64,000 bases of DNA from an uncultured Tissierellia bacterium (GCA_947253765.1 CAMYAK010000006.1:27664-91663); one strand, 5' to 3'; positions 55,601 through 63,987 are shown, counted from the stretch's first letter. The notes: generated from the letters alone by a model not told the origin. Translations and numbers: made by a program.

Positions 55601-56283
55601 AGACCTATGCAATCCCATTCGATTCAACCATTGTTGTAAAAGACGGGGATATGATTGAAAAGGGAGCAAGGCTCACAACCGGATCATTGAACCCCCACGA
55701 TATATTGGAAGTCTTGGGAACAAAGGCCGTACAGGATTACATTACAAGAGAAGTCCAGAAGGTCTACAGGCTCCAGGGAGTAGACATCGATGACCGCCAT
55801 ATCGAGATAATCATCCACCAGATGATGCAGAAGGTAGTCATAACAGATGCCGGGGACTCCAAATTCCTGCCGGGTCGTCTTGTAAACGGAAGACTTGTAA
55901 ATCTGGAAAACCAGAGGCTCAGGGAAGAAGGAAAGAAAGAGATTAAATTCAGCAACGAGCTCTTGGGTATTACTAAGGCCTCGATCGCTTCAGAATCCTT
56001 CCTGTCAGCTGCATCATTCCAGGAGACAACCAGGGTCCTCACCGATGCGTCAATAAAAGGGAAGATCGACCATTTGAGAGGAATCAAGGAGAACGTCATA
56101 ATAGGAAAACTCATCCCTGCCGGTACAGGAATGAAGATCTATAACAAAAATGAAATTGACTATGAAGGAATGGAAGAAGATCTTCAGAGGATAGAAGGGC
56201 TTCATTCAGAAGCGGAAAACGCCGAAGAAGAGGTTGTTGTAATAAGACCGGAAGAATCGGAAGAAGCTTCAATTGAATTTTAG
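52687..56283 (+). CDS. rpoC: RNA polymerase beta' subunit
   Basis: The 1198-residue subunit has the N-terminal zinc site (CNCGKYKRIRYKGVICEKCG), the catalytic motif YNADFDGDQMAVH, the bridge-helix region and the second zinc site near CNTVHGVCAKCYGR. Its start MRTTNTFDSIQIKIASPEKIRSW region fits Firmicutes RpoC. It begins at TTG 52687 behind GGAGAGGAG, an unusual start for so highly expressed a gene. It lies 20 bases after rpoB and ends at a terminator. Confidence 0.97.
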   Translation: MRTTNTFDSIQIKIASPEKIRSWSHGEVKKPETINYRTLKPEKDGLFCEKIFGPTKDWECNCGKYKRIRYKGVICEKCGVEVTKSKVRRERMGHIELAAPVSHIWYFKGIPSRMGLLLDMSPKALELVLYFANYVVTDPGIAEGDLYEKRILTENEYQEYRELYGDGFKAGMGAESVQELLKKIDLEEEEKKLKEELEDAKGQKRVRILRRLEVVEAFIMSGNKPEWMCLTVLPVMPPDLRPMVQLEGGRFATSDLNDLYRRVINRNNRLKRLLDIGAPEIIVRNEKRMLQEAVDALIDNGRRGKPVTGASNRPLKSLSDLLKGKSGRFRQNLLGKRVDYSGRSVIVVGPHLKFYQCGLPKDMALELFKPFVMKELVGQGMANNIKNAKKMVERKDSEVWGPLEKVIKDHPVLLNRAPTLHRLGIQAFEPVLVEGKAIQLHPLVCTPYNADFDGDQMAVHVPLSTEAQTEARLLMMSTNNILAPKDGKPITTPTQDMVLGSYYLTAPAEETGTVPVYRDLNEMTAALENDYINLHSKVSVRTRLGSDDHGKIVTSSVGRFIFNSYIPQDLGYVDREEDPYALEVDFRVGKKQLSAIIDRCYRRHGNIRTARMMDQIKSNGYKYSTLGALSVSMSDVKIPQEKTEIIKDAYKEVDKLTKLANRGLLTERERKSSVVRIWNETTEAISDLVFGSLGERNSIAIMANSGARGSKKQISQLAGMRGLMSSATGDTIEVPITANFREGLSVQEFFISTHGSRKGLSDTALRTADSGYLTRRLVDVSQDVIVTEDDCGTDHFIVVSDITDGNEMIERLEDRIIGRTSFEDILNPNTGELIVRKNEMITERLAEEINRAGIKEVKVRSILECNTVHGVCAKCYGRNLATGKEVNIGEAVGIIAAQSIGEPGTQLTMRTFHSGGVAGTGITQGLPRVEELFEARKPKGLAMISKNGGKVAIKDNKKRKDIVVTSDDGHEETYAIPFDSTIVVKDGDMIEKGARLTTGSLNPHDILEVLGTKAVQDYITREVQKVYRLQGVDIDDRHIEIIIHQMMQKVVITDAGDSKFLPGRLVNGRLVNLENQRLREEGKKEIKFSNELLGITKASIASESFLSAASFQETTRVLTDASIKGKIDHLRGIKENVIIGKLIPAGTGMKIYNKNEIDYEGMEEDLQRIEGLHSEAENAEEEVVVIRPEESEEASIEF

Positions 56284-56297
56284 TTAAAAAAGAATTG

Positions 56298-56335
56298 TCA
56301 CCGCAGGGTTCTCATGAATCTTGCGGTGATTTTTA
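56298..56335 (+). terminator. Terminator after rpoC
   Basis: TCACCGCAGGGTTC and GAATCTTGCGGTGA form a 14-base-pair stem with two G-T pairs and loop TCAT, followed by TTTTT. Confidence 0.9.
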
Positions 56336-56349
56336 ATATGAATATCAGT

Positions 56350-56378
56350 TTGTTATCGTTATAAGAAAGGGATATGAT
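56350..56378 (+). promoter_or_regulatory. Promoter of lysC-hom-thrC
   Basis: TTGTTA at 56350-56355, a 17-base spacer and TATGAT at 56373-56378, so the threonine genes have their own promoter after the rpoC terminator. No T-box or Thr-rich leader peptide is seen downstream. Confidence 0.6.
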
Positions 56379-56437
56379 GAAAATAGCGATAGATGATCAT
56401 TTCCATTTCACGGGTTTATTGTAGAGAGGAGAAAGCT

Positions 56438-57748
56438 TTGAAACTGGCTAAATTTGGCGGAAGTTCCCTGGCTTGCGGGGACCAGTGCAAAAAAGTTATG
56501 GACATAATAAGGGCTGATGACGAGAGAAAAATTATTGTGGTGTCGGCACCGGGAAAGCGGGATAAAAAAGACCACAAAATCACGGACATGCTCTTTTTGA
56601 TATACAGGCTTACCTCTATAGGGATGGATTTCAGGGAAGTCTTCAGGTCAGTTCAAGATCGGTACGAGGAGATTATAAGGCAAATCATACCGGAGATGGA
56701 CCTGGGCAAGGATTTTGAGGAAATTCAGAATGAGATTTATATGGGAGCAAGTGAGGACTATATCATAAGCCGTGGAGAGTATATCATGGCCAAAATCTTG
56801 GCAGGCGCTTTAGGCTTTGATTTCATAGATGCTGAAGACCTCTTTCTCTTTGATGAGGACGGCAAGGTAGATGTGGAATATGTAAGCAAAAGATATGAGG
56901 AGCTGGGTCGCGGTAAAAATATTGTTGTGCCGGGCTTCTATGGGTGTGATAAGGGCGGAAAAATCGTAACATTTGATAGGGGAGGATCCGACATAAGCGG
57001 GTCGATTTTGGCGGCTGCAGTACCTGTCGACCTTTATGAGAATTGGACAGATGTATCAGGATTTTTGGCCTGCGATCCGTCTATAGTTAAGAATCCCGTA
57101 CCAATCAGGACAGTGACCTACGAGGAGCTCCATGAGTTGAGCTATATGGGGGCCCAAGTCCTTCATGAAGACGCCATTGAACCTGCAAGGAAGGCAAACA
57201 TACCGATCCAAATCCTCAACACCAATAAGCCCGGAGAGGCCGGAACAAGGCTCCTGGCCCATGTTGAAAAAACGGACAGGCCGGTAACGGGATTGGCAGG
57301 TAAAAAAGGCTTTACCGTTATCAACATAAAGAGGTCACATGCAGGGTCCTCTTCGGGATTTTTCAGGAGGCTGTCTTCGGTTTTTGAAGCCAACGGATGC
57401 AGCATAGAGCATATGCCGACCTCAATCGATACCGTATCGGTTGTGGTTTCAGATGAGGAGTTTAAGGCAAAAGAAAAGAAAATATTGGAAGAAGTTGATA
57501 TTTTCTGCGACCCTGACGGAATAGAGCTTACAGGCGGTTTGTCCCTACTGGCTATTGTGGGCGAGGGCATGAACCGTAGGGCCGGAGTATCTGCAAGGGC
57601 ATTTAAAGCCCTGGCTTCAGCCGGTATTAACGTCAGGATGATATCCCAAGGCTCAAGTGAGCTTAACATAATAGTCGGGGTTTCGAGCAGCCAGTTTGAA
57701 TTTGCTATAAGGGCCTTATATGACGAATTTTTTGGACAGGAGAAATGA
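56438..57748 (+). CDS. lysC: Aspartate kinase
   Basis: The 436-residue kinase phosphorylates aspartate, the first step to threonine, lysine and methionine. It has KLAKFGGSSLACGDQ at the N-terminus, the FDRGGSDISGS segment of the kinase domain, and two C-terminal ACT domains with the conserved AGINVRMISQGSSELNIIVGV. I place the start at TTG 56438 after AGAGGAG; the ATG at 56393 lies within the poorly coding leader. Gene order lysC-hom-thrC suggests a threonine-directed, ACT-regulated isozyme. Confidence 0.92.
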   Translation: MKLAKFGGSSLACGDQCKKVMDIIRADDERKIIVVSAPGKRDKKDHKITDMLFLIYRLTSIGMDFREVFRSVQDRYEEIIRQIIPEMDLGKDFEEIQNEIYMGASEDYIISRGEYIMAKILAGALGFDFIDAEDLFLFDEDGKVDVEYVSKRYEELGRGKNIVVPGFYGCDKGGKIVTFDRGGSDISGSILAAAVPVDLYENWTDVSGFLACDPSIVKNPVPIRTVTYEELHELSYMGAQVLHEDAIEPARKANIPIQILNTNKPGEAGTRLLAHVEKTDRPVTGLAGKKGFTVINIKRSHAGSSSGFFRRLSSVFEANGCSIEHMPTSIDTVSVVVSDEEFKAKEKKILEEVDIFCDPDGIELTGGLSLLAIVGEGMNRRAGVSARAFKALASAGINVRMISQGSSELNIIVGVSSSQFEFAIRALYDEFFGQEK

Positions 57749-57749
57749 T

Positions 57750-58874
57750 ATGAAAGTTGCAGTCTTAGGCCTGGGTAATGTAGGTTGTGGGATCTATAAA
57801 ATTTTAAAAGAAAGAAAGACCCAAATTGAAAAACATATAGGGAAAGAGATTGAGATTGCAAAGATCCTTGTAAGGGACATAAATAAAAAGAGACTTATAG
57901 ACATTGACCGGGGCCTATTAACCGACTCATTCAAAGAAATACTGGAAGATCCCGAAATATGGGCAGTCATAGAGGTGACCTCATCCAAAAATCAGTCAAT
58001 AGGATACATAAAAGAAGCCCTGAAAAATGGCAAAGATGTGGTAACTGCAAACAAGGCTGCTTTAGCGGCTGCCTATGATGATATTGTAGGTCTTGCAAAT
58101 GACAAGGGCAGAGCCCTGCTTTTTGAGGCTGCTGTAGCCGGAGGCTTGCCTATAATCTCCCCCATAAGAAAGAGGCTGGCCTTTGAGGAGTTTGACTTTT
58201 TCCAAGGAATAGTGAACGGGTCTTCAAACTATCTTCTTACAGAGCTCACGGCAGGAAAAGATAAAGACCGAGTCCTCCAAGAGGCCTCCAAGATAGGAGT
58301 CCTTGAAGAAGACCCGACAGATGACTTGTCGGGAAATGATGCCTTGAGAAAGCTCACGATTATAGTCGATCTATTCCTGGCCGGAGGAGTGAAAACCGAC
58401 CACATTCCTTGCATGGGAATAGAGAGAATTGAAAGCGGGGACCTTAATATCTTAAAAAATATGGGGAGGACCGTGAAACTCATAGCCCAATTCAAGAAAC
58501 TTGAAGGCCATGAATATGAGGCAAGCGTTATGCCAAGAGCCTTGGTCGATGACCATGTTTTAAGCCGAGTGGGCGGAATATATAATAAAGTTATAATTAA
58601 AGGCGGCTATGCCGATAATTTAAGCTTTTTCGGCAAGGGTGGGGGAATGGCACCCACAGCAGACGCAGTCGTATCGGACTTAATCGAATTGGCGGAAAAT
58701 AAAAGCAGCAAACTGCCGCTAGATGAAATGAATTATAAAAATACGGTTTTAAATGAAAAGGGTAAATACTATATCAGGTTGGAAGAAAGTCAGGGACATT
58801 TTGATGACTTGGCTTTAGGACAAGCCCTGGAGCTATATGCCAAGGGGGCCTGTTTAATAAGGGTGGAGGAATAA
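57750..58874 (+). CDS. hom: Homoserine dehydrogenase, short form without full ACT domain
   Basis: The 374-residue enzyme reduces aspartate semialdehyde to homoserine. It has the N-terminal dinucleotide motif VLGLGNVGCGIYKIL, VVTANKAALA, NGSSNYLLTEL and GNDALRKLTII with the catalytic Lys. After the catalytic core only about 45 residues remain, too short for the usual ACT domain of about 80. ATG 57750 has AGGAG before it; it starts one base after the lysC stop. Confidence 0.93.
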   Translation: MKVAVLGLGNVGCGIYKILKERKTQIEKHIGKEIEIAKILVRDINKKRLIDIDRGLLTDSFKEILEDPEIWAVIEVTSSKNQSIGYIKEALKNGKDVVTANKAALAAAYDDIVGLANDKGRALLFEAAVAGGLPIISPIRKRLAFEEFDFFQGIVNGSSNYLLTELTAGKDKDRVLQEASKIGVLEEDPTDDLSGNDALRKLTIIVDLFLAGGVKTDHIPCMGIERIESGDLNILKNMGRTVKLIAQFKKLEGHEYEASVMPRALVDDHVLSRVGGIYNKVIIKGGYADNLSFFGKGGGMAPTADAVVSDLIELAENKSSKLPLDEMNYKNTVLNEKGKYYIRLEESQGHFDDLALGQALELYAKGACLIRVEE

Positions 58875-60335
58875 ATGCTTTATCATTCAACAAGAAATGA
58901 AGAAACAAAAGTAGGTGGATCAAGGGCCATACTTGAGGGATTGGCACCTGATGGTGGCCTATATGTTCCGGATTCAATATCCAAGCTGGATATTGAGAAG
59001 CTTTTAGGCCTGGAATATAAAGGAATTGCAAAAAAGGTGGTATCGGCTTTTTTCGACGAGTTTTCAGAAGAGGATATAAGCCGAGCGGTGGAAAAGGCCT
59101 ATGGAGAAAAATTTGATTCGCAAAAAATATGCCCGGTCAAGTTTTATGATGGACAGAAGTCTTTTCTTGAGCTAAGCCACGGGCCGACCCTGGCCTTTAA
59201 AGACCTGGCTCTTAGCCTCCTGCCTTACCTCATGGCCCTGGCATCGAAAGTTGAAAACAATAAAAATAAGAAATTGATATTGGCGGCCACCTCAGGAGAT
59301 ACGGGCAAGGCTGCTATGGAAGCTTTTTCGGGTCTTGAAGGATATAGTCTGGCCGTTTTTTATCCCGACGGCGGTGTTTCCAATATGCAGGAAAGGCAAA
59401 TGCTGAAAAGGTCTCATAAAAATGTAAGGGCCTTTGCGGTCAAGGGAAACTTTGATGATTGTCAGACAGCTGTAAAGGAGATTTTTTCCGACAAGGTTTT
59501 AGCCTCAAAACTCAAAAATGCAGGAGTCGAATTGGCATCTGCAAACTCCATTAACATTGGAAGGCTGATACCGCAAATAGTCTACTATTTTGATGCCTAC
59601 AGGCAGTACTTATTGACGGGCAGGCTGAATCTGGGAGACAAGTTGGACGTGGTTGTCCCGACAGGAAATTTCGGAAATGTCCTGGCAGCTTTTTATGCCA
59701 AGGAGATGGGCCTGGATCTTGGAAGAATAGGCGTTGCTTCAAATTCCAACAAGGTCTTGGCGGACTTCTCAAAAGAGGGGATATATGACAGGAACAGGGA
59801 CTTGATAATAACTCAGAGTCCATCGATTGATATCCTGATATCATCAAACCTGGAAAGATATCTTTACTTAAAAATAAAAGATGCGGGAAAAGTTGCAAAA
59901 CTCATGGACGGCCTGAAAAATGAAGGCCGGATCAGCCTATATGGCCATCAGATATTTGAAGGGGATTGGGCCGATGAAGAGGAGACATCAAGAGCTATAA
60001 AAGAAGTTATGGATAAATATAATTATCTTATAGATCCCCATACGGCAGTTGCCTATACGGCTATGAAGAAACTGGGCTACAGGGCCTGTATGGTCCTTTC
60101 AACGGCATCTCCTTACAAGTTCCCGGATGCGGTCCTGAAAGCTTTGGGGGAAAACCGGGAGATGAGCTTGGAAGAGAAAGAGAAATTAATCTCAAAAATA
60201 ACAGGCGGTCAAATTCCAAAACAAATTTCCGGACTCTTTGAAGATGATCCGGAATCAAAGGAAATCATTTCCATCGAAGAAATGATGGGAAAAGTTGAAG
60301 AAATGGCTGTTTTAAAGGATTTAGGGCTTGACTAG
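58875..60335 (+). CDS. thrC: Threonine synthase
   Basis: The 486-residue PLP enzyme converts phosphohomoserine to threonine. The PLP-lysine motif is GPTLAFKDLAL, with AATSGDTGKAAMEAF and a later PTGNFGNVLAAFYAKEMG phosphate cup. Length and N-terminus (YHSTRNE) fit the long class 2 form (Escherichia coli/yeast-like). Its ATG abuts the hom stop. A homoserine kinase (thrB) is not next to it and must lie elsewhere if the pathway is complete. The rpsL promoter overlaps its 3' end. Confidence 0.94.
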   Translation: MLYHSTRNEETKVGGSRAILEGLAPDGGLYVPDSISKLDIEKLLGLEYKGIAKKVVSAFFDEFSEEDISRAVEKAYGEKFDSQKICPVKFYDGQKSFLELSHGPTLAFKDLALSLLPYLMALASKVENNKNKKLILAATSGDTGKAAMEAFSGLEGYSLAVFYPDGGVSNMQERQMLKRSHKNVRAFAVKGNFDDCQTAVKEIFSDKVLASKLKNAGVELASANSINIGRLIPQIVYYFDAYRQYLLTGRLNLGDKLDVVVPTGNFGNVLAAFYAKEMGLDLGRIGVASNSNKVLADFSKEGIYDRNRDLIITQSPSIDILISSNLERYLYLKIKDAGKVAKLMDGLKNEGRISLYGHQIFEGDWADEEETSRAIKEVMDKYNYLIDPHTAVAYTAMKKLGYRACMVLSTASPYKFPDAVLKALGENREMSLEEKEKLISKITGGQIPKQISGLFEDDPESKEIISIEEMMGKVEEMAVLKDLGLD

Positions 60336-60356
60336 CTCTTGATTTTTCAATACAAT
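60328..60356 (+). promoter_or_regulatory. Promoter of the rpsL-rpsG-fusA operon
   Basis: TTGACT at 60328-60333, a 17-base spacer and TACAAT at 60351-60356. It overlaps the thrC stop codon. Transcription would begin near 60363, just before a strong 5' hairpin. Confidence 0.72.
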
Positions 60357-60371
60357 TATCAAGGTTGTTAA

Positions 60372-60396
60372 GGAGGAGATCGTCCTGATCTCCTCC
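60372..60396 (+). promoter_or_regulatory. 5' leader hairpin of rpsL; pyrimidine arm can also pair with the ribosome site
   Basis: GGAGGAGATC and GATCTCCTCC form a perfect 10-base-pair stem with loop GTCCT at the 5' end of the rpsL transcript. There is no T run, so it is not a terminator. TCCTCC (60391-60396) is also complementary to GGAGGA (60454-60459) in the true rpsL ribosome site. The hairpin could therefore stabilise the mRNA or act in a switch; this is inference. Confidence 0.55.
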
Positions 60397-60464
60397 CTGC
60401 CATTTAAAGGCGGAACCGTCAGGAAATACCGGTAAACCGGAATATTGAAAGAAGGAGGAAGAGT

Positions 60465-60878
60465 ATGCCGACAATTAACCAGCTTATCCGCAGCGGCAGG
60501 CACAGCGAAAAGAAAAAGTCGAATACACCGGCTTTGGGATACAACTTCAACACTTTGAAGAATCATGCGACCCCGGTACAGTCACCACAGAAGCGTGGAG
60601 TTTGTACTTCAGTTCGTACAGTAACCCCAAAGAAGCCTAACTCGGCTCTTCGTAAAGTAGCTCGTGTTCGTTTAACAAACGGTGCTGAAGTTCTGTCATA
60701 TATACCCGGAATCGGGCACAATTTGCAGGAACACAGCGTTGTTTTGATCCGCGGCGGCCGTGTTAAGGACTTGCCGGGTGTTCGTTACCATATTATCCGT
60801 GGTACCTTGGACACTGCAGGGGTTACAGGCCGTAAGCAGGCCCGTTCAAAATACGGTGCTAAGAGAGACAAGAAGTAG
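60465..60878 (+). CDS. rpsL: 30S ribosomal protein S12
   Basis: The 137-residue uS12 shapes the decoding centre. TPKKPNSALRKVARVRL and RGGRVKDLPGVRYHIIRG keep the lysines equal to Lys43 and Lys88 of Escherichia coli, so no streptomycin-resistance change is seen. GAAGGAGG precedes the ATG. It heads the str operon. Confidence 0.98.
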   Translation: MPTINQLIRSGRHSEKKKSNTPALGYNFNTLKNHATPVQSPQKRGVCTSVRTVTPKKPNSALRKVARVRLTNGAEVLSYIPGIGHNLQEHSVVLIRGGRVKDLPGVRYHIIRGTLDTAGVTGRKQARSKYGAKRDKK

Positions 60879-60994
60879 TAAATCAGTTCGTGCATATTGA
60901 TTCCCATTATATAGGGTGTCCTGTGCACAGCAGCCCTGAATTTTAAGGGTTGAGTACCAATAATTTACTTTAAGTGAGTAAGGAGGGAAGAGAA
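60879..60994 (+). promoter_or_regulatory. rpsL-rpsG intercistronic region with a hairpin
   Basis: This 116-base gap contains CAGCCCT and AGGGTTG, which can pair around an 8-base loop (one G-T pair). In Escherichia coli the rpsL-rpsG gap is where S7 binds to repress translation. A similar role here is possible only by analogy. Confidence 0.3.
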
Positions 60995-61465
60995 GTGTCT
61001 AGAAAAGGACATATCCCCAAAAGACAGGTCATGCCGGACCCACAATACCATGACATCGCCGTAACAAAGTTAATCAACCAGGTGATGTTGGACGGCAAAA
61101 AGGGCTTAGCTCAGAAGATTGTCTATGGAGCTTTCGAATTGGCCGAAAAGAAAGTAGGCCAGGAAGGCATAGAAGTTTTCCGCAAAGCCATGTCAAATGT
61201 AACCCCGATCTTGGAAGTAAAAGGTCGCCGTATAGGTGGTGCAACATACCAGGTTCCTATGGAAGTTCGCCCCGACCGTCGTCAGACCTTGGCCTTACGT
61301 TGGATCGTAAGCTTTGCAAGATCACGCAGTGAAAAAACAATGATTGAAAGATTAGGAAATGAGCTTGTTGATGCTTTCAACAATACCGGTGCCAGTGTTC
61401 GCCGTAAAGAAGAAATGCACCGCATGGCAGAAGCCAACAAGGCCTTTGCACATTTCCGCTACTAG
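60995..61465 (+). CDS. rpsG: 30S ribosomal protein S7
   Basis: The 156-residue uS7 nucleates the 30S head. It starts SRKGHIPKRQVMPDP and ends AEANKAFAHFRY. GTG 60995 is eight bases after AGGAGGG and matches the family N-terminus; the upstream in-frame start at 60974 lies before the ribosome site. Confidence 0.97.
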   Translation: MSRKGHIPKRQVMPDPQYHDIAVTKLINQVMLDGKKGLAQKIVYGAFELAEKKVGQEGIEVFRKAMSNVTPILEVKGRRIGGATYQVPMEVRPDRRQTLALRWIVSFARSRSEKTMIERLGNELVDAFNNTGASVRRKEEMHRMAEANKAFAHFRY

Positions 61466-61483
61466 TATGGAAGGAGATTCTCT

Positions 61484-63589
61484 GTGGCTATGAAGCATAC
61501 AGATTTAAAAGACATCCGCAATATCGGAATCATGGCCCACATTGATGCCGGAAAAACGACCGTAACGGAACGTATCCTCTTTTACACAGGAAAAATCCAC
61601 AAGATCGGCGAAACCCATGACGGTGCCGCCCAGATGGACTGGATGGAAGAGGAGCAGGAACGCGGAATAACCATTACTTCCGCAGCAACCACATGTTTCT
61701 GGAAGCGCAACGGAGAGACCAAGAGGATCAACATTATTGATACTCCGGGACACGTTGACTTCACGGTTGAAGTTGAGAGATCTCTAAGAGTCCTCGACGG
61801 AGCTGTCGCCCTTTTCGATGCGAAAAGCGGTGTTGAGCCCCAGTCGGAAACTGTTTGGAGGCAGGCTGCAAAGTACAAAGTTCCCCGTATGTGCTTCATC
61901 AACAAGATGGACGCTACCGGAGCCGACTTTTTCATGTCTGTTGACACAATCGGAGAGAAGCTCAACGCCAATACGCTACCTATCCAATGTCCTATAGGTG
62001 CTGAGGCCAATTTCATAGGCATCATAGACCTGGTTACCATGAGAGCTGAAATTTACCATGATGACCTTGGACAGGATATAACTGATGAAGAAATCCCGGC
62101 TGAACTGAAAGACAAGGCTGAACAGATGAGAGCCGACATGCTCGAGGAATTATCGGAAGTGGATGATGACTTGGCTATGGCTTATCTTGAGGATGAGGAA
62201 ATCAGCGAGGACATGATAAGAAAAGCTATCCGTAAGGGAACTCTGGCAGGAAAGATATATCCTGTACTCTGCGGATCTGCATATAAGAACAGGGGAGTAC
62301 AGTTCCTGATCGACGCCGTAGTCGATTATTTACCAAGCCCCTTGGACATTTCAGCTGTTGAAGGAATTCTGCCAAGCCAGGTCGATGAAGAAGATCCGGA
62401 GATTGAAACAAGGAAGCCCGATGTTAACGAGCCCTTCTCAGCCTTGGCCTTTAAGATAGTAACGGATCCATATGTCGGTAAGCTCTGCTATTTCAGGGTT
62501 TATTCAGGAAAACTTGAAAACGGATCATATGTTTACAACTCAACCAAGGGCAAGAGAGAAAGAATAAGCCGGATCCTTCAGATGCATGCCAATAAGCGTG
62601 AAGAGATCGAATCGGTACAGGCAGGAGACATTGCAGCAGCAGTCGGACTCAAGGATACAACCACAGGTGATACCCTGTGCGACCAGGATCATCAAATCAT
62701 TCTTGAAAACATGACCTTCCCTGAGCCGGTTATCTCCGTAGCTATTGAACCTAAAACAAAGGCTTCACAGGAAAAGATGAGCATAGCCTTATCGAAGCTT
62801 TCAGAAGAGGATCCTACATTCAGGACCTACAGCAATGCTGAAACCGGACAGACCATAATTGCAGGAATGGGCGAGCTCCATCTTGAAATTATCGTTGACA
62901 GGCTCCTTCGTGAATTTAAGGTAGAGGCCAATATCGGCAATCCTCAAGTTTCATATAGAGAGTCAATCTCCTCAGGTGCTGAGGCCCAGGGCAAGTTTGT
63001 TCGTCAGACAGGCGGTCACGGCCAGTATGGTGACTGTAAGATCAGGATCAAACCGGGTGAACCGGGAAGCGGCATCGTTGTCCACAACAAGATTGTCGGA
63101 GGTGTTATTCCAAAAGAGTTCATCAACCCGACCATCCAGGGCATCAAAGAAGCCTGCGATGTCGGACCTGTTGCAGGATATCCCGTTTTGGATGTTGATG
63201 TTGAGCTTTTCGACGGTTCTTACCACGAAGTTGACTCTTCAGAAGCAGCCTTTAAGATAGCAGGATCAATGGCAATGCAGTCAGCCATGTCAAAAGCGGA
63301 CCCGACACTGCTCGAACCCATTCAGTCTGTTGAGATAGTCACTCCGGACGAATATTTGGGCGATGTTATGGGTGACGTTTCCTCAAGAAGAGGTAGGATT
63401 GACAAGATGGGCCAGAGAGAGGGCGTACAAGTTGTTGATGCCTTCATCCCGCTGAGCGAGATGTTCGGATATGCAACAGACCTCAGATCCAAGACCCAGG
63501 GTAGGGCAACCTATTCAATGCAGTTCGACCACTACGAGAGGGTTCCCGCAAATATTGCTGAAGAAGTAAAGGAAGCGGCAAACAAGTAA
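61484..63589 (+). CDS. fusA: Elongation factor G
   Basis: The 701-residue GTPase translocates tRNA-mRNA on the ribosome. G motifs are AHIDAGKTT, DTPGHVDF and NKMD; the rest is full length with GGHGQYGDC-type domain IV and the C-terminal domain V. GTG 61484 lies seven bases after AGGAG; the ATG two codons later is farther from it. It is 18 bases after rpsG in the str operon. Confidence 0.97.
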   Translation: MAMKHTDLKDIRNIGIMAHIDAGKTTVTERILFYTGKIHKIGETHDGAAQMDWMEEEQERGITITSAATTCFWKRNGETKRINIIDTPGHVDFTVEVERSLRVLDGAVALFDAKSGVEPQSETVWRQAAKYKVPRMCFINKMDATGADFFMSVDTIGEKLNANTLPIQCPIGAEANFIGIIDLVTMRAEIYHDDLGQDITDEEIPAELKDKAEQMRADMLEELSEVDDDLAMAYLEDEEISEDMIRKAIRKGTLAGKIYPVLCGSAYKNRGVQFLIDAVVDYLPSPLDISAVEGILPSQVDEEDPEIETRKPDVNEPFSALAFKIVTDPYVGKLCYFRVYSGKLENGSYVYNSTKGKRERISRILQMHANKREEIESVQAGDIAAAVGLKDTTTGDTLCDQDHQIILENMTFPEPVISVAIEPKTKASQEKMSIALSKLSEEDPTFRTYSNAETGQTIIAGMGELHLEIIVDRLLREFKVEANIGNPQVSYRESISSGAEAQGKFVRQTGGHGQYGDCKIRIKPGEPGSGIVVHNKIVGGVIPKEFINPTIQGIKEACDVGPVAGYPVLDVDVELFDGSYHEVDSSEAAFKIAGSMAMQSAMSKADPTLLEPIQSVEIVTPDEYLGDVMGDVSSRRGRIDKMGQREGVQVVDAFIPLSEMFGYATDLRSKTQGRATYSMQFDHYERVPANIAEEVKEAANK

Positions 63590-63609
63590 TCTTTGAAAAG
63601 GCTAATCGC

Positions 63610-63638
63610 TAGACCTTTTTCATGATATATCGTATAAT
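63610..63638 (+). promoter_or_regulatory. Candidate promoter of tuf
   Basis: TAGACC at 63610-63615, a 17-base spacer and TATAAT at 63633-63638, giving tuf its own transcript in addition to read-through from fusA. Confidence 0.55.
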
Positions 63639-63680
63639 TGTAAGCGAATATTTCGCAAAGATCTTTATTAGGAGGAAGCA

Positions 63681-63953
63681 ATGGCAAAAGAAAAATTTGA
63701 ACGTAGTAAACCACATGTTAACATTGGTACTATTGGACACGTTGACCATGGTAAAACAACATTGACAGCTGCCATAACCAAGGTTATGAATGAGAAGTAC
63801 GGCACAGGCGAAGCAATTTCCTATGCAAATATCGACAAGGCTCCGGAAGAGAGAGAGCGTGGAATCACCATCAACACATCAGTTGTTGAGTATGAGACAC
63901 CCAATCGTCACTATGCACATATGGACTGCCCCGGACACGCCGACTATGTTAAG
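63681..63953 (+). CDS. tuf: Elongation factor Tu, first 91 codons only (contig end)
   Basis: The frame begins MAKEKFERSKPHVNIGTIGH, contains GHVDHGKTTL and DCPGHADYVK, and matches EF-Tu up to Lys91. The next family residues should be NMITGAAQMD, but the sequence changes to adapter at about 63955. AGGAGG precedes the ATG. The truncation is an assembly artefact, not a broken gene. Confidence 0.95.
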
Positions 63954-63954
63954 A

Positions 63955-63987
63955 CTGTCTCTTATACACATCTGACGCTGCCGACGA
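63955..63987. other. Illumina Nextera transposase adapter (sequencing artefact)
   Basis: CTGTCTCTTATACACATCT (63955-63973) is the Tn5 mosaic end used in Nextera libraries, followed by GACGCTGCCGACGA (63974-63987), the rest of the read 1 adapter in reverse complement. The last 13 bases do not continue tuf and are probably index or low-quality sequence. Confidence 0.97.

Noticed and set aside
56376..56429. Short peptide frame (MMKIAIDDHFHFTGLL) before lysC as an amino-acid attenuator leader
   Set aside because: Its ATG lies inside the -10 element of the lysC promoter, it has only one Thr, and no terminator hairpin follows.
63594..63624. Terminator between fusA and tuf
   Set aside because: AAAAGG and CCTTTTT can pair, but the stem is short, AT-rich and interrupted, and it overlaps the candidate tuf -35.
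63790..63975. 61-residue frame ending in LSLIHI
   Set aside because: It is out of frame with tuf and its last residues are translated adapter.
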